NCBI GenBank assembly: GCA_017942035.1
Contig: JAGAVG010000067.1
Location: 1 to 40,183, forward strand
DNA from: a bacterium
GTDB taxonomy: Bacteria; Cyanobacteriota; Vampirovibrionia; Gastranaerophilales; Gastranaerophilaceae
Direction of reading: 5' to 3'
DNA length: 40,183 nucleotides
How positions within the stretch are numbered: the stretch's first letter is position 1; every line of letters begins with the position of its first letter. Of this stretch, positions 1-7,127 are shown in pieces. The position numbers and the translations under genes were made by a program. The notes beneath the pieces were generated by a model. That model was not told where the DNA came from. It saw nothing but the letters and a program-made list of their open reading frames with translations, and ran no database searches.

Positions 1-78
1 TACAGTTAAGCACGGTATCAAATAATCCCCTTGCCTTTCGTATTTGCCGCCCAGTTCCTCAAATAATGATTTTGCCAT
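1..78 (-). CDS. TnpV-like transposon protein, N-terminus only (runs off window edge)
   Basis: The first 26 codons read MAKSLFEELGGKYERQGDYL and continue to the window edge. This resembles the N-terminus of TnpV, a small protein of unknown function found on Firmicutes-type mobile elements. The start is set by a good ribosome site (GGAGG about 8 nt before the ATG). It lies directly downstream of a relaxase fragment on the same strand, which fits a mobilisable or conjugative element. The gene is cut by the window, so its completeness cannot be judged. The family call rests on recalled N-terminal similarity. Confidence 0.6.
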   Translation of the reverse strand, partial: MAKSLFEELGGKYERQGDYLIPCLTV

Positions 79-129
79 TGTCTGTTACCTCCACATTCTT
101 TTTTATTTTGAATGTCCGCAAAATCCGTC

Positions 130-252
130 CTACATCCATTGGAGCTTATGACCGTTCTCATAATTTACGGAATTGACAATAAAGTGCGTGTGTATATGCC
201 CCTTGTCTATATGCGTGGCTATCAGAACTTCATGCCCTTTCCATCGAGTCTT
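130..252 (-). pseudogene. Relaxase (mobilisation nuclease) fragment with the three-histidine motif
   Basis: Forty codons ending in a TAG encode WKGHEVLIATH, then HIDKGHIHTHF and IVNSVNYENGHKLQ. This is the histidine-triad metal site (HxDxxHxHxHF) plus the flanking conserved block of plasmid/ICE relaxases of the MobA/VirD2 type, which nick and carry DNA at oriT. The N-terminal part with the catalytic tyrosine and everything after the triad block are missing. It sits in the same frame as, and immediately after, the stop codon of the transposase ORF, with no room for a transposon end between them. It is a dead remnant, or a rearranged or mis-assembled junction. Confidence 0.75.
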
Positions 253-1911
253 TTACACAGTCGCAATACTTTGTCTTTCATTTAATAACTCCTTTAATGT
301 TATTTCATCTAAAACTTCAATTTGATTTATGAGTGCTTTTTTCTCTATTTTATTTATTAATTTAACAATTTGACGAAACTGATCAGCTCTTGTTGTTAAA
401 TAATTCAGTCCATCTTCTGTGATTTCTATGTCAGTCAAATCCTGTAAAATCAATTTAATATCTTCAGTTGTGTATTTTTCAAATTTAAATGTTTTATAAA
501 TTCTGTCTACCAAATGAGGATATTTTGCAAGTTTCCTGTCCGCATTTGCCATACCGACAAGCACCATCGGGCAACCCGTTCTATCGTGAATATCTCTTAA
601 AGTTTCAACCGTATTTTTTTCGATTAAATAATCTATTTCATCAATTATAATTGTCTTTGGTTCTTGTAAAAGATGATTCTCAATTGAATTAAATGTATCT
701 TCAATTGATGTTCCAATGTAACTTGGCATTCCTTTTTCAAGTTCTTCCTGAAATTCTCTGAAAAATCTTTCGATTACTTTGGCTCTTGCATTGTAAGGTT
801 TCGCAAAAACTGAATGTATATTTAAGTTTGCATAAACTCCGTTAAACAAATCTTCTTCAAAATCTACATTTTGAAAGAATCGAGATTTAAATGCTTTTCC
901 GTTATCCTGATATACAACTTTTGGAATCAACCCTAAATTTATAATTGCATTCCTTAATGCAGAAGCTATACATTGAGTGCTTTCAGTCATCATAATTTCA
1001 TATCCTACAAGTGCGGTTGATTTCCAATCTAAAAAACCAACAAGAGTTGCTCTTGTCGGTCTGCCGGTAAATGGATTTATTACTTGGAAGTTTAGAACAT
1101 GTCCATCTGCTACAATTACATCCCCAACCTCAATTTTAGAAATATCTCTTTCAATATATGGTTCGACTTTATCGTGATATGCTTTCATTCCCTCTCTGCG
1201 TAAAACCCATTCAGCGTAGTTATTTTTTCTAAAATTCTCGGCATATCTTTTAAATGATAAATCGCAGGGAAGTTGTTCATAACCTCGTTTTTTTAATATC
1301 TCTTTTGTTAATTTAATTGCTTTTCCGTAATTATATCTACTTGGATGAAGTAATAAAGTTAATAATATTTGTTTCATTTCATCATTTAGAATCGAATTAT
1401 ATTCTCCCTGTTTAGAGTATTTATAATTAGGTTGTAAGCACTCTGCACTCTCGTGTTTTTCATATTTTCGCAACCAACGATGCAAAGTTCCAAGCGATAT
1501 TGAACCGATAAATTTGTATGCTTTAGGAAGATATAATCCTGAATTATATAAATCCAAAAAATCTGAATCAGCCTGTTTTTTTATCGAGTATTTTTTTCTG
1601 AATTTAATTGATGCCAATACAATGTTTAATCTAAAATTAGCAGTCATTTTTGCTTGATCAGAAACAAACAGCGGTGGTTGATAATTCAAAGGAACAAGTG
1701 CTGTTTTTTTATTTTCATTTTTTCTTAATTTATCCTGAAGTTCAGGTTCTAAACTTGAAAACAATATTTCATAAGAAGTGCCGCCATTGACTTTAATCTC
1801 TCTTGAAATATATTTACTTTCATTTTTATTCAGTTCCAAACGAAGTGAACGGGTGCTTTTTAATCCCTTTGCTTCTGCTACATCTTTTATATTTATATAT
1901 ATATTATTCAT
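253..1911 (-). CDS. Mu-type transposase fused in frame to the C-terminal half of a MuB-like ATPase
   Basis: The 552-residue frame starts with a Mu-type winged-helix DNA-binding region (about residues 3-62) and a helix-turn-helix around 120-150. A DDE/RNase H-like catalytic domain follows, with candidate acidic residues D269 (VADGH), D336 (YQDNGKAF) and E381 (VIERFF). MuA-like sequence continues to about residue 404 (PSYIGTSIED). From there the protein reads as the C-terminal half of MuB, the AAA+ target-capture ATPase: Walker B IIIDEID (421-427), LVGMANA (451-457) and the lid helices. The transposase C-terminal domain and the MuB N-terminus with its Walker A loop are absent. An in-frame deletion of the A/B boundary is the simplest explanation, so the element is probably inactive. 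No clear ribosome site was seen before the ATG. Confidence 0.8.
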   Translation of the reverse strand: MNNIYINIKDVAEAKGLKSTRSLRLELNKNESKYISREIKVNGGTSYEILFSSLEPELQDKLRKNENKKTALVPLNYQPPLFVSDQAKMTANFRLNIVLASIKFRKKYSIKKQADSDFLDLYNSGLYLPKAYKFIGSISLGTLHRWLRKYEKHESAECLQPNYKYSKQGEYNSILNDEMKQILLTLLLHPSRYNYGKAIKLTKEILKKRGYEQLPCDLSFKRYAENFRKNNYAEWVLRREGMKAYHDKVEPYIERDISKIEVGDVIVADGHVLNFQVINPFTGRPTRATLVGFLDWKSTALVGYEIMMTESTQCIASALRNAIINLGLIPKVVYQDNGKAFKSRFFQNVDFEEDLFNGVYANLNIHSVFAKPYNARAKVIERFFREFQEELEKGMPSYIGTSIEDTFNSIENHLLQEPKTIIIDEIDYLIEKNTVETLRDIHDRTGCPMVLVGMANADRKLAKYPHLVDRIYKTFKFEKYTTEDIKLILQDLTDIEITEDGLNYLTTRADQFRQIVKLINKIEKKALINQIEVLDEITLKELLNERQSIATV

Positions 1912-1953
1912 GGCACAACAACATTACCTCTGAATATAAAAAATTGGAACACG

Positions 1954-2138
1954 ACTTCCGACCATTGTGTCAAAATGTGTTAACAAAATTTTCAGATGAC
2001 CGTAAAATATCAAACTAATCGTAAAATATCAAACTACCGAAAAGCATTGAAAATAAAGTGAAAGTGCGAGCAGTTAAAATGCAGATAAAGTGCAAGAAAG
2101 ATTAGTTTGATAATTCCATAATTAAACAACTTCCGACC
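1954..2138. repeat. Direct and inverted short repeats upstream of the Mu-type transposase (probable transposon-end binding sites)
   Basis: CGTAAAATATCAAACTA occurs at 2001-2017 and again at 2020-2036 (19-bp period). TATCAAACTAATC at 2008-2020 is inverted at 2100-2112. ACTTCCGACC occurs at 1954-1963 and 2129-2138. Clustered iterated sites beside a Mu-type transposase gene are expected for the element's end, where transposase binds. The exact terminus and any target duplication were not identified. The rest of 1912-2568 holds no gene I can support. Confidence 0.5.
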
Positions 2139-2234
2139 GCTAAAACTCAAACAACAAGATCTATGTCATATATGGCTATGTGTAAAGTTGATTAGCTATA
2201 CTTAAATTTTCTATCCCAAATTATTAAATAAAAT

Positions 2235-2274
2235 AGTAAGGTAGGTCGGATTTATTAATCCGACCTACCTTACT
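2235..2274. repeat. Perfect 18-bp hairpin of the '...CCGACCTAC' type
   Basis: AGTAAGGTAGGTCGGATT (2235-2252) is followed, after the loop TATT, by its perfect complement (2257-2274). There is no adjacent T-tract, so it is more likely a dispersed palindromic repeat than a terminator. It shares its format with the hairpins at 2312, 11263, 19049, 35245 and 35295. Confidence 0.7.
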
Positions 2275-2311
2275 GTTGTGTTTTATAGAGTAATTGGGGC
2301 ATTTTTAATTT

Positions 2312-2329
2312 GGTGCAATACATTGCACC
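2312..2329. repeat. Short perfect palindrome of the '...GCACCCTAC' type
   Basis: GGTGCAAT and ATTGCACC pair around a 2-nt centre and are followed by CTAC, the same trailing motif seen after other hairpins in the window. There is no gene within 230 bp on either side. Confidence 0.55.
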
Positions 2330-2432
2330 CTACTCACTACGAAGGAAGTTAGGAGATGATGCTCTTGTTTTTTTCTTCCTCTGCTCTTGCATAAATGCGT
2401 TGTCTTTTGACATTTTTAGTAAGGATATTTTT

Positions 2433-2463
2433 GATGGGTGAAATGTCAATTATTTCACCCATC
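2433..2463. terminator. 12-bp perfect hairpin downstream of glnA
   Basis: GATGGGTGAAAT (2433-2444) pairs perfectly with ATTTCACCCATC (2452-2463) across a 7-nt loop. The T-rich flank is weak (CACTTTT on the plus strand). It could be a second terminator beyond glnA or another palindromic repeat. Confidence 0.4.
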
Positions 2464-2514
2464 CACTTTTCTGAATTACATAAGTTCAAACTTTCTACGG
2501 TAAATAATATTATA

Positions 2515-2550
2515 AAAGAAGGCGCGTGGTGTATACCGTACGCCTTCTTT
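2515..2550 (-). terminator. Rho-independent terminator of glnA
   Basis: AAAGAAGGCG (2515-2524) pairs with CGCCTTCTTT (2541-2550). On the minus strand the stem is followed by TATAATATTATTT. It lies 18 nt after the glnA stop codon. Confidence 0.75.
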
Positions 2551-2568
2551 TGTAAATAATTTATAATA

Positions 2569-3933
2569 TTAGTATCTTTCAAGATAGCGGTCAATTTCCC
2601 ATTGAGAAACATACGTTCTAAAGGAATCCCATTCTTTTTTCTTTGCGGACATAAATTCGTTGAATATATGATCTCCAAGTGCAGCTCTTGCTACTAAAGA
2701 CTTATCAAAGCAGTCCAGTGCATCGGATAAGTCACCAGGAAGGGATTCAATTCTCTGTTTTTTGCGTTCTTTTGTTGTCAATTTATAAATATTACTTTCT
2801 ACTGGTGCCGGCGGGTCAATTTTATTTCTTACACCGTCAAGGCAAGCTTCTAAAATTGCAGCAAATGCAAGGTAAGGGTTACAAGCCGGATCCGGAGAAC
2901 GCAATTCAACTCTTGTGGCGTTTCCGCGTTTTGCCGGAACCCTCAAGAGCGCACTTCTGTTTGCAAGTGACCAGGCAAGGTAAACCGGAGCTTCATATCC
3001 CGGAACCAAACGTTTAAAACTGTTAACCGTAGGGTTTAATATTGCTGTAATAGATTTTACATGTTTTAACATTCCGCCAATTGAATATTTTGCGACATCA
3101 GAGAGCTGATATTCCGCGTTTTCATCATAAAATGCATTTTTGCCATCTTTAAACAGTGACACGTTACAGTGCATACCGGAACCGTTAATTCCAAAAATCG
3201 GTTTTGGCATAAATGTTGCATGTAAATTGTGGTGTGATGCAATCGCTTTAACTGCTATTTTAAAAGTTGCAACATTATCTGCAGTGGTCAAAAGATCAGC
3301 GTATTTAAAATCAACTTCATGCTGTCCGTCTGCAACTTCGTGGTGTGAAGCTTCAATGTCAAATCCCATTTTTTGAAGGGTTAAAACAATATCAGAACGA
3401 ACATCTTCTCCTAAATCTTCCGGCCCTACATCGTAATAACCTGCTCTATCTTGAGTTGTCGTAGTAACTTTTCCGTCTTTATCTTTTGCAAAAAGGAAAA
3501 ACTCAGCTTCCGGTCCCATATTCATTGAAAATCCCATTTTTTCAGCTTCTTTCATAACCCTTTTTAGGTTACAGCGCGGACAGCCTTCAAACGGAGTTCC
3601 ATCCGAATTGTATATATCGCAAATTAATCTTGCTGAATTAACTCCGTCGCGTTCTCTCCAAGGCAGAATTTGAAACGTATTAATATCAGGGTAAAAATAC
3701 ATATCAGAGGTTTCAATGCTTCTGAAACCTTTTATTGATGAACCGTCAAGCATTATTTCATTATCCAAAACTTTATCAATATGAGCAGACGGTATGGTCA
3801 TATTTTTTACCTGACCGTTTATGTCGACGAACTGCAATTTGATAAATTTAATATTGTGCTCCTCAATCAAACTTTTAATGTCGGCTCTGGTGTAGTTTTT
3901 TTTGTTCAAAGGGTTGTGTTTAAAATCTGTCAT
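2569..3933 (-). CDS. glnA: Glutamine synthetase type I (alpha class)
   Basis: It makes glutamine from glutamate, ammonia and ATP in the cytoplasm. All GSI signatures are visible in 454 residues: DGSSIKGF (63-70), GPEAEFFLF with metal ligands E142/E144 (140-148), HHEVADGQHEVDF (197-209), KPIFGINGSGMH with H255, the ATP-site stretch NPTVNSFKRLVPGYEAP, and RVELRSPDPACNPYLAFA. The length and lack of the extra 25-residue segment point to the alpha class (Bacillus/Thermotoga type), usually controlled by feedback rather than adenylylation. A tyrosine is nonetheless present in NIYKLT (381-386). The ATG at 3933 is preferred to an upstream one because GAGG lies about 8 nt before it. It has its own promoter and terminator and so is monocistronic. 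Confidence 0.95.
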   Translation of the reverse strand: MTDFKHNPLNKKNYTRADIKSLIEEHNIKFIKLQFVDINGQVKNMTIPSAHIDKVLDNEIMLDGSSIKGFRSIETSDMYFYPDINTFQILPWRERDGVNSARLICDIYNSDGTPFEGCPRCNLKRVMKEAEKMGFSMNMGPEAEFFLFAKDKDGKVTTTTQDRAGYYDVGPEDLGEDVRSDIVLTLQKMGFDIEASHHEVADGQHEVDFKYADLLTTADNVATFKIAVKAIASHHNLHATFMPKPIFGINGSGMHCNVSLFKDGKNAFYDENAEYQLSDVAKYSIGGMLKHVKSITAILNPTVNSFKRLVPGYEAPVYLAWSLANRSALLRVPAKRGNATRVELRSPDPACNPYLAFAAILEACLDGVRNKIDPPAPVESNIYKLTTKERKKQRIESLPGDLSDALDCFDKSLVARAALGDHIFNEFMSAKKKEWDSFRTYVSQWEIDRYLERY

Positions 3934-3985
3934 AGTCTTCCTCTTTTCTTTGCTTAACGGTTTCATTTTTAAACTTTATTGAACT

Positions 3986-4014
3986 ATTAGAATACTTTTT
4001 TTTTAATTCGTCAA
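3986..4014 (-). promoter_or_regulatory. Sigma70-type promoter of glnA
   Basis: On the minus strand TTGACG (4009-4014), a 17-nt spacer rich in A, and TCTAAT (3986-3991) lie about 53 nt upstream of the chosen glnA start. Confidence 0.65.
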
Positions 4015-4080
4015 GTATATTTACATTAAGATTGTATAAAGATACTGTTTTAGCATAACTTTTCTACTCAAATCAAAAAA

Positions 4081-4105
4081 AAACCTTATCTTGAAGATAA
4101 GGTTT
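4081..4105 (-). terminator. Strong hairpin with minus-strand T-run
   Basis: AAACCTTATCTT pairs with AAGATAAGGTTT around a one-nt centre. Read on the minus strand it is followed by nine T residues. No minus-strand gene ends close by (the XRE gene has its own terminator at 4402), so this may end read-through toward glnA. Confidence 0.6.
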
Positions 4106-4332
4106 GGAATTCTTTTTAGTAATTCCTCGTGTGTAGAAGGTTAGTGTGTAGTAGGTAGTAAGTAGTTTGTTGTGTTTGTATATCTCGTGTTTATTTAAAT
4201 CTTTTTAAATTCTTGTTTATTGTTTATTGCTTACATTTATATAAAGTATTTTTTTAGTATATAATTGCTATATCTTTATTATTTTGTTACAAAAGTTAAT
4301 ATTTCAAAATAATGAAGGCAAGCAAATTAATA

Positions 4333-4378
4333 GAAGGCAGGCTAATTAAATAAATAGCTTGCCTTCCTGACTTTTTTA
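4333..4378 (+). terminator. Plus-strand terminator without an obvious upstream gene
   Basis: GAAGGCAGGCTA (4333-4344) pairs with TAGCTTGCCTTC (4355-4366) with one G-T pair. CTTTTTT follows at 4371. The nearest plus-strand coding gene upstream is not in this window, which hints at an untranslated transcript. Confidence 0.5.
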
Positions 4379-4401
4379 TTTCTAATTGGTTATTAAAACA
4401 A

Positions 4402-4421
4402 AAACGGGCTTATGCCCGTTT
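4402..4421 (-). terminator. Terminator of the XRE regulator gene
   Basis: AAACGGGC and GCCCGTTT pair around TTAT. On the minus strand the stem continues into TTTGTTTTAAT. It lies 3 nt after the stop codon. Confidence 0.8.
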
Positions 4422-4423
4422 CG

Positions 4424-4987
4424 TTATATGTGAAGTGATTTTTTAGCGCATTCAAACATTGAATTTACAAGCGCGGCATTTGCGTATATGTTCATTCCGT
4501 TTGTTTCCAAAACCTGTCTCAGACGCTTTTCCCAGATATTATAAACTTCTTCTTTATTGAGTTCCAGAACCTGACCTATCATTTCAAGTTCTTTATAATC
4601 AATAGGCACGGGCAAAGTTCCTCTTAGCATGTCCACCAAATCTATACGTTTTTTTCGAGGAAAAGATTTCAGAAAATTTACTATGCTCATTTTCTTTTCT
4701 TTTAAAACATCTTTTATATACTCTATATTTTCATCAATCAAAACCGGCTCTTGGGGAATTTTGTATTCTTCGAACTCTTCCGGTTCGATTTCCATAACGG
4801 TTGCTATACGTTCCAGAGTGGTTCCCCTAGTCGAAAACGGTATGGTTTCATCAATAAGGTTGTAAACGTATGAAAGAGTTACCCCAATCATCTCGGCAAA
4901 ATCTTTTTTATGAAGGTTATTTTTTGTTAAAAATTTCCCTACTTTTTCTGAACTTTTTTCTTTTAATATCGGCTTTGTTTTGTTCAT
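4424..4987 (-). CDS. XRE-family helix-turn-helix protein
   Basis: The 187-residue protein begins with about 20 variable residues. A Cro/C1-type helix-turn-helix follows: VGKFLTKNNLHKKDFAEMIG and VTLSYVYNLIDETIPFSTRG, then TTLERIATVMEIEPEEF. A second region (residues 88-185) has a related helical pattern (VNFLKSFPRKKRIDLVDMLR, LEMIGQVLELNKEEVYNIW), possibly a degenerate second HTH. It is likely a cytoplasmic DNA-binding regulator; the target is unknown. The ATG at 4987 is chosen because AGGA lies about 8 nt upstream. It is divergent from pth, with about 130 bp between the start codons. Confidence 0.75.
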   Translation of the reverse strand: MNKTKPILKEKSSEKVGKFLTKNNLHKKDFAEMIGVTLSYVYNLIDETIPFSTRGTTLERIATVMEIEPEEFEEYKIPQEPVLIDENIEYIKDVLKEKKMSIVNFLKSFPRKKRIDLVDMLRGTLPVPIDYKELEMIGQVLELNKEEVYNIWEKRLRQVLETNGMNIYANAALVNSMFECAKKSLHI

Positions 4988-5117
4988 ATTTTTATCCTCA
5001 TTTGGTATTTGCAGTTTCAAGTTAAAACTTTCTTATCTTTTTGTTAAGCGAAAACTATCTTATTCAACATGGTAATATTTATTTACGTTAAAATAATAAA
5101 TGTAAAAGGTTATAAAA

Positions 5118-5672
5118 ATGAAATTACTTATCGGATTAGGAAATATCGGGGATAAATATGTTTTTACCCGGCACAATATAGGATTTATGGCGGTCGATAA
5201 GATTGCGCTTGATAGCAATCAAACTTTCAGTGTAGAAAAACGTCTGAAATCGCTTTTGACGAAGTTCAAAATCAACGGGGAAGATGTCATTCTTATAAAG
5301 CCGACTACTTTTATGAATTTGTCGGGCGAAGCTGTGAGAGCGGTTATGGATTATTACAAAATAAAACTTGAAGATATTCTGGTGATTTATGACGATTTAT
5401 CTTTGCCGCTTGGCAAAATGAGATTTAGACCAAACGGCTCTGATGGCGGACATAACGGAATTAAATCAATAATTCAGCATTGCGGAAAAGATTTTGCACG
5501 TCTTAAGCTCGGTATCGGGCCTCAGCCGCCGATTCCTGCGGAACATTTTGTTTTGCAGAATTTTACACAAGAGCAATTGACAACCGTCAAAGAAGTTGTT
5601 ACAACTTCAAAAGATGCCGTTGAATTTTATTTTGAAAACGGAATTCAAAAAGCACAAAACAAGTTTAATTAA
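5118..5672 (+). CDS. pth: Peptidyl-tRNA hydrolase
   Basis: It releases tRNA from stalled peptidyl-tRNA by hydrolysing the ester bond. The 184 residues are full length. Family motifs are GLGNIGDKY (4-12), TRHNIGFMAVD with the catalytic histidine near residue 19, KPTTFMNLSGEAV, IYDDLSLPLGKMRFRPNGSDGGHNGIKSI with the catalytic aspartate, and LKLGIGPQP. The usual GNPG is GNIG here. An AAGG motif precedes the ATG. The TPR gene follows after 26 nt, so the two probably share a transcript. Confidence 0.95.
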   Translation: MKLLIGLGNIGDKYVFTRHNIGFMAVDKIALDSNQTFSVEKRLKSLLTKFKINGEDVILIKPTTFMNLSGEAVRAVMDYYKIKLEDILVIYDDLSLPLGKMRFRPNGSDGGHNGIKSIIQHCGKDFARLKLGIGPQPPIPAEHFVLQNFTQEQLTTVKEVVTTSKDAVEFYFENGIQKAQNKFN

Positions 5673-5698
5673 TAATAGAATGAGTTAAGGAGCATAAA

Positions 5699-7099
5699 AT
5701 GAGCGTAGCACAAGCAGAACAATTTGAAGAAAACGAACAATATGAGGAAGCGTACAGTGAATATATGCAAGCATACGAGACAAATCCTAAGGATTTGAAT
5801 GTATTGGAACGATTAGGCCACAATGCACTTCTTTTGAATAAAAAGGAAGAGGCCGAAAGGTTCTACAACGAGATTTTACAGCTTGATGCAACAAATACTA
5901 TGGCGTATGAAATGCTTATGGATATTTATATTTCAACAGATAAGTATAAATATTATGTTTCTCGCGGCAACCTTCATTCTGTAGAACATCAGCTTGAGCA
6001 TGCCATTTCTGACTTCAAAAAAGCACTTCAAAATACTCAGGATGAAGAAGATATGGTGAAAGTTCATTTTGTTCTTGCGAACCTTTATGAGCAGACCGAC
6101 AACTCAATGAAGGCGATTGATGAATATTTAAAAATTGTCAATTTTGAAAAGACTAATGAAGTTGTGTATTTAAAACTTGCAAAACTTTATATAAAAGAGA
6201 ATGCTCCGCTCAGCGCAATCGGAATTCTTGAAAGAGCCGTTGAACACGGTTATAATAGTGATTTAGTTAAGGAAAATCTTGCTCAGTTATACTTAAAAGA
6301 AGGAGATAATGAAAAAGCGCTTGAGGTTTCGCCTATTGAATTTACTCAAATAAAAGCACTTTTAGGTTTGGAAAGATGCGACGAAGCGAAGGAGAAACTT
6401 GATAAGTTGTCACCTGAGAATTCAAACCAGCCAGCTTACTTATCACTTATGGCTGAATATTATTTTACAAAAGAGCAGTATGACGAAGCACTTGAATATG
6501 TCAATAAATATGATGAAGTTCAAAAGAATTCGCCGTTGACATACCAGATGAGGGCATTGATTTATGAAAATAAAAATGATGAATTTAATGCTCATATAAA
6601 CTGGGCTAAATATAATATTGTTCGCGGAAACCGTGATGTTGCGATTAATGAGTATTTGACTGCTTATCAGATAAACAGTGAGGATAAAGCGCTTGTTTCT
6701 TCACTTGCGTCATTATTGGAAGAAAACGGTGATAAAACGCATGCGATGGAATTTTATGAAAAGCTTTCAAAACTTGATGAAACTGACAAAACTGCACTTA
6801 AAAAACTTGCTGAATTCAGAGAAAGTATCGGCGATTATAGAATGCAGGCTGAATATCTGGAAAAGCTTTTGCAAATTTCGCCGCGTGATTTTATGTTAAC
6901 TTTAAAAATTGCGAAGCTTTACGAAAAGCTTAAAAACAAACCGGCCGCAGTTGAATATTATAAAAAATATCTTTCTATTGCACCTGTATCCGATGATTAT
7001 GCAAAAGTTGAACAAATGCTTGCAAATCTTGAGCTTACAACAATGGAATCCGATGAAGGTTTTATTGGATTTATAGTGAAATTGTTCAATAAAGGATAA
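5699..7099 (+). CDS. Tetratricopeptide-repeat protein
   Basis: The 466 residues form helical TPR pairs almost throughout. Examples are EQYEEAYSEYMQAYETNPKD, KDLNVLERLGHNALLLNKKE, KAIDEYLKIVNFEKTNEVVY and KPAAVEYYKKYLSIAP. No signal peptide, membrane segment or enzymatic domain is seen, so it is likely a cytoplasmic scaffold or protein-binding factor. The C-terminus ends in a short hydrophobic/basic tail (GFIGFIVKLFNKG). A clear AAGGAG ribosome site lies 7 nt before the ATG. It follows pth by 26 nt and converges on the gspF-like gene. Confidence 0.8.
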   Translation: MSVAQAEQFEENEQYEEAYSEYMQAYETNPKDLNVLERLGHNALLLNKKEEAERFYNEILQLDATNTMAYEMLMDIYISTDKYKYYVSRGNLHSVEHQLEHAISDFKKALQNTQDEEDMVKVHFVLANLYEQTDNSMKAIDEYLKIVNFEKTNEVVYLKLAKLYIKENAPLSAIGILERAVEHGYNSDLVKENLAQLYLKEGDNEKALEVSPIEFTQIKALLGLERCDEAKEKLDKLSPENSNQPAYLSLMAEYYFTKEQYDEALEYVNKYDEVQKNSPLTYQMRALIYENKNDEFNAHINWAKYNIVRGNRDVAINEYLTAYQINSEDKALVSSLASLLEENGDKTHAMEFYEKLSKLDETDKTALKKLAEFRESIGDYRMQAEYLEKLLQISPRDFMLTLKIAKLYEKLKNKPAAVEYYKKYLSIAPVSDDYAKVEQMLANLELTTMESDEGFIGFIVKLFNKG

Positions 7100-7127
7100 A
7101 ATCGTTAGCCGGAAATTTGTTGATAGG

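Larger units (their letters stand above)
4022..4400. other. Intergenic region between glnA and the XRE regulator gene, without a supported gene
   Basis: No convincing reading frame is seen. The stretch contains a minus-strand terminator-like hairpin (4081-4105), a T/G-rich tract (4125-4190), a possible plus-strand -10 box TATAAT (4260-4265), a 13-codon frame starting at 4312 without a ribosome site, and a plus-strand terminator (4333-4378). A short plus-strand RNA between about 4272 and 4378 is possible but unsupported by similarity. Confidence 0.35.

Noticed and set aside
2349-2678. 109-residue minus-strand frame overlapping the end of glnA
   Set aside because: It runs through the glnA terminator and glnA coding region in another frame and has no ribosome site.
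3934-3980. Glutamine riboswitch in front of glnA
   Set aside because: The predicted leader is only about 45 nt and shows no conserved junction structure.
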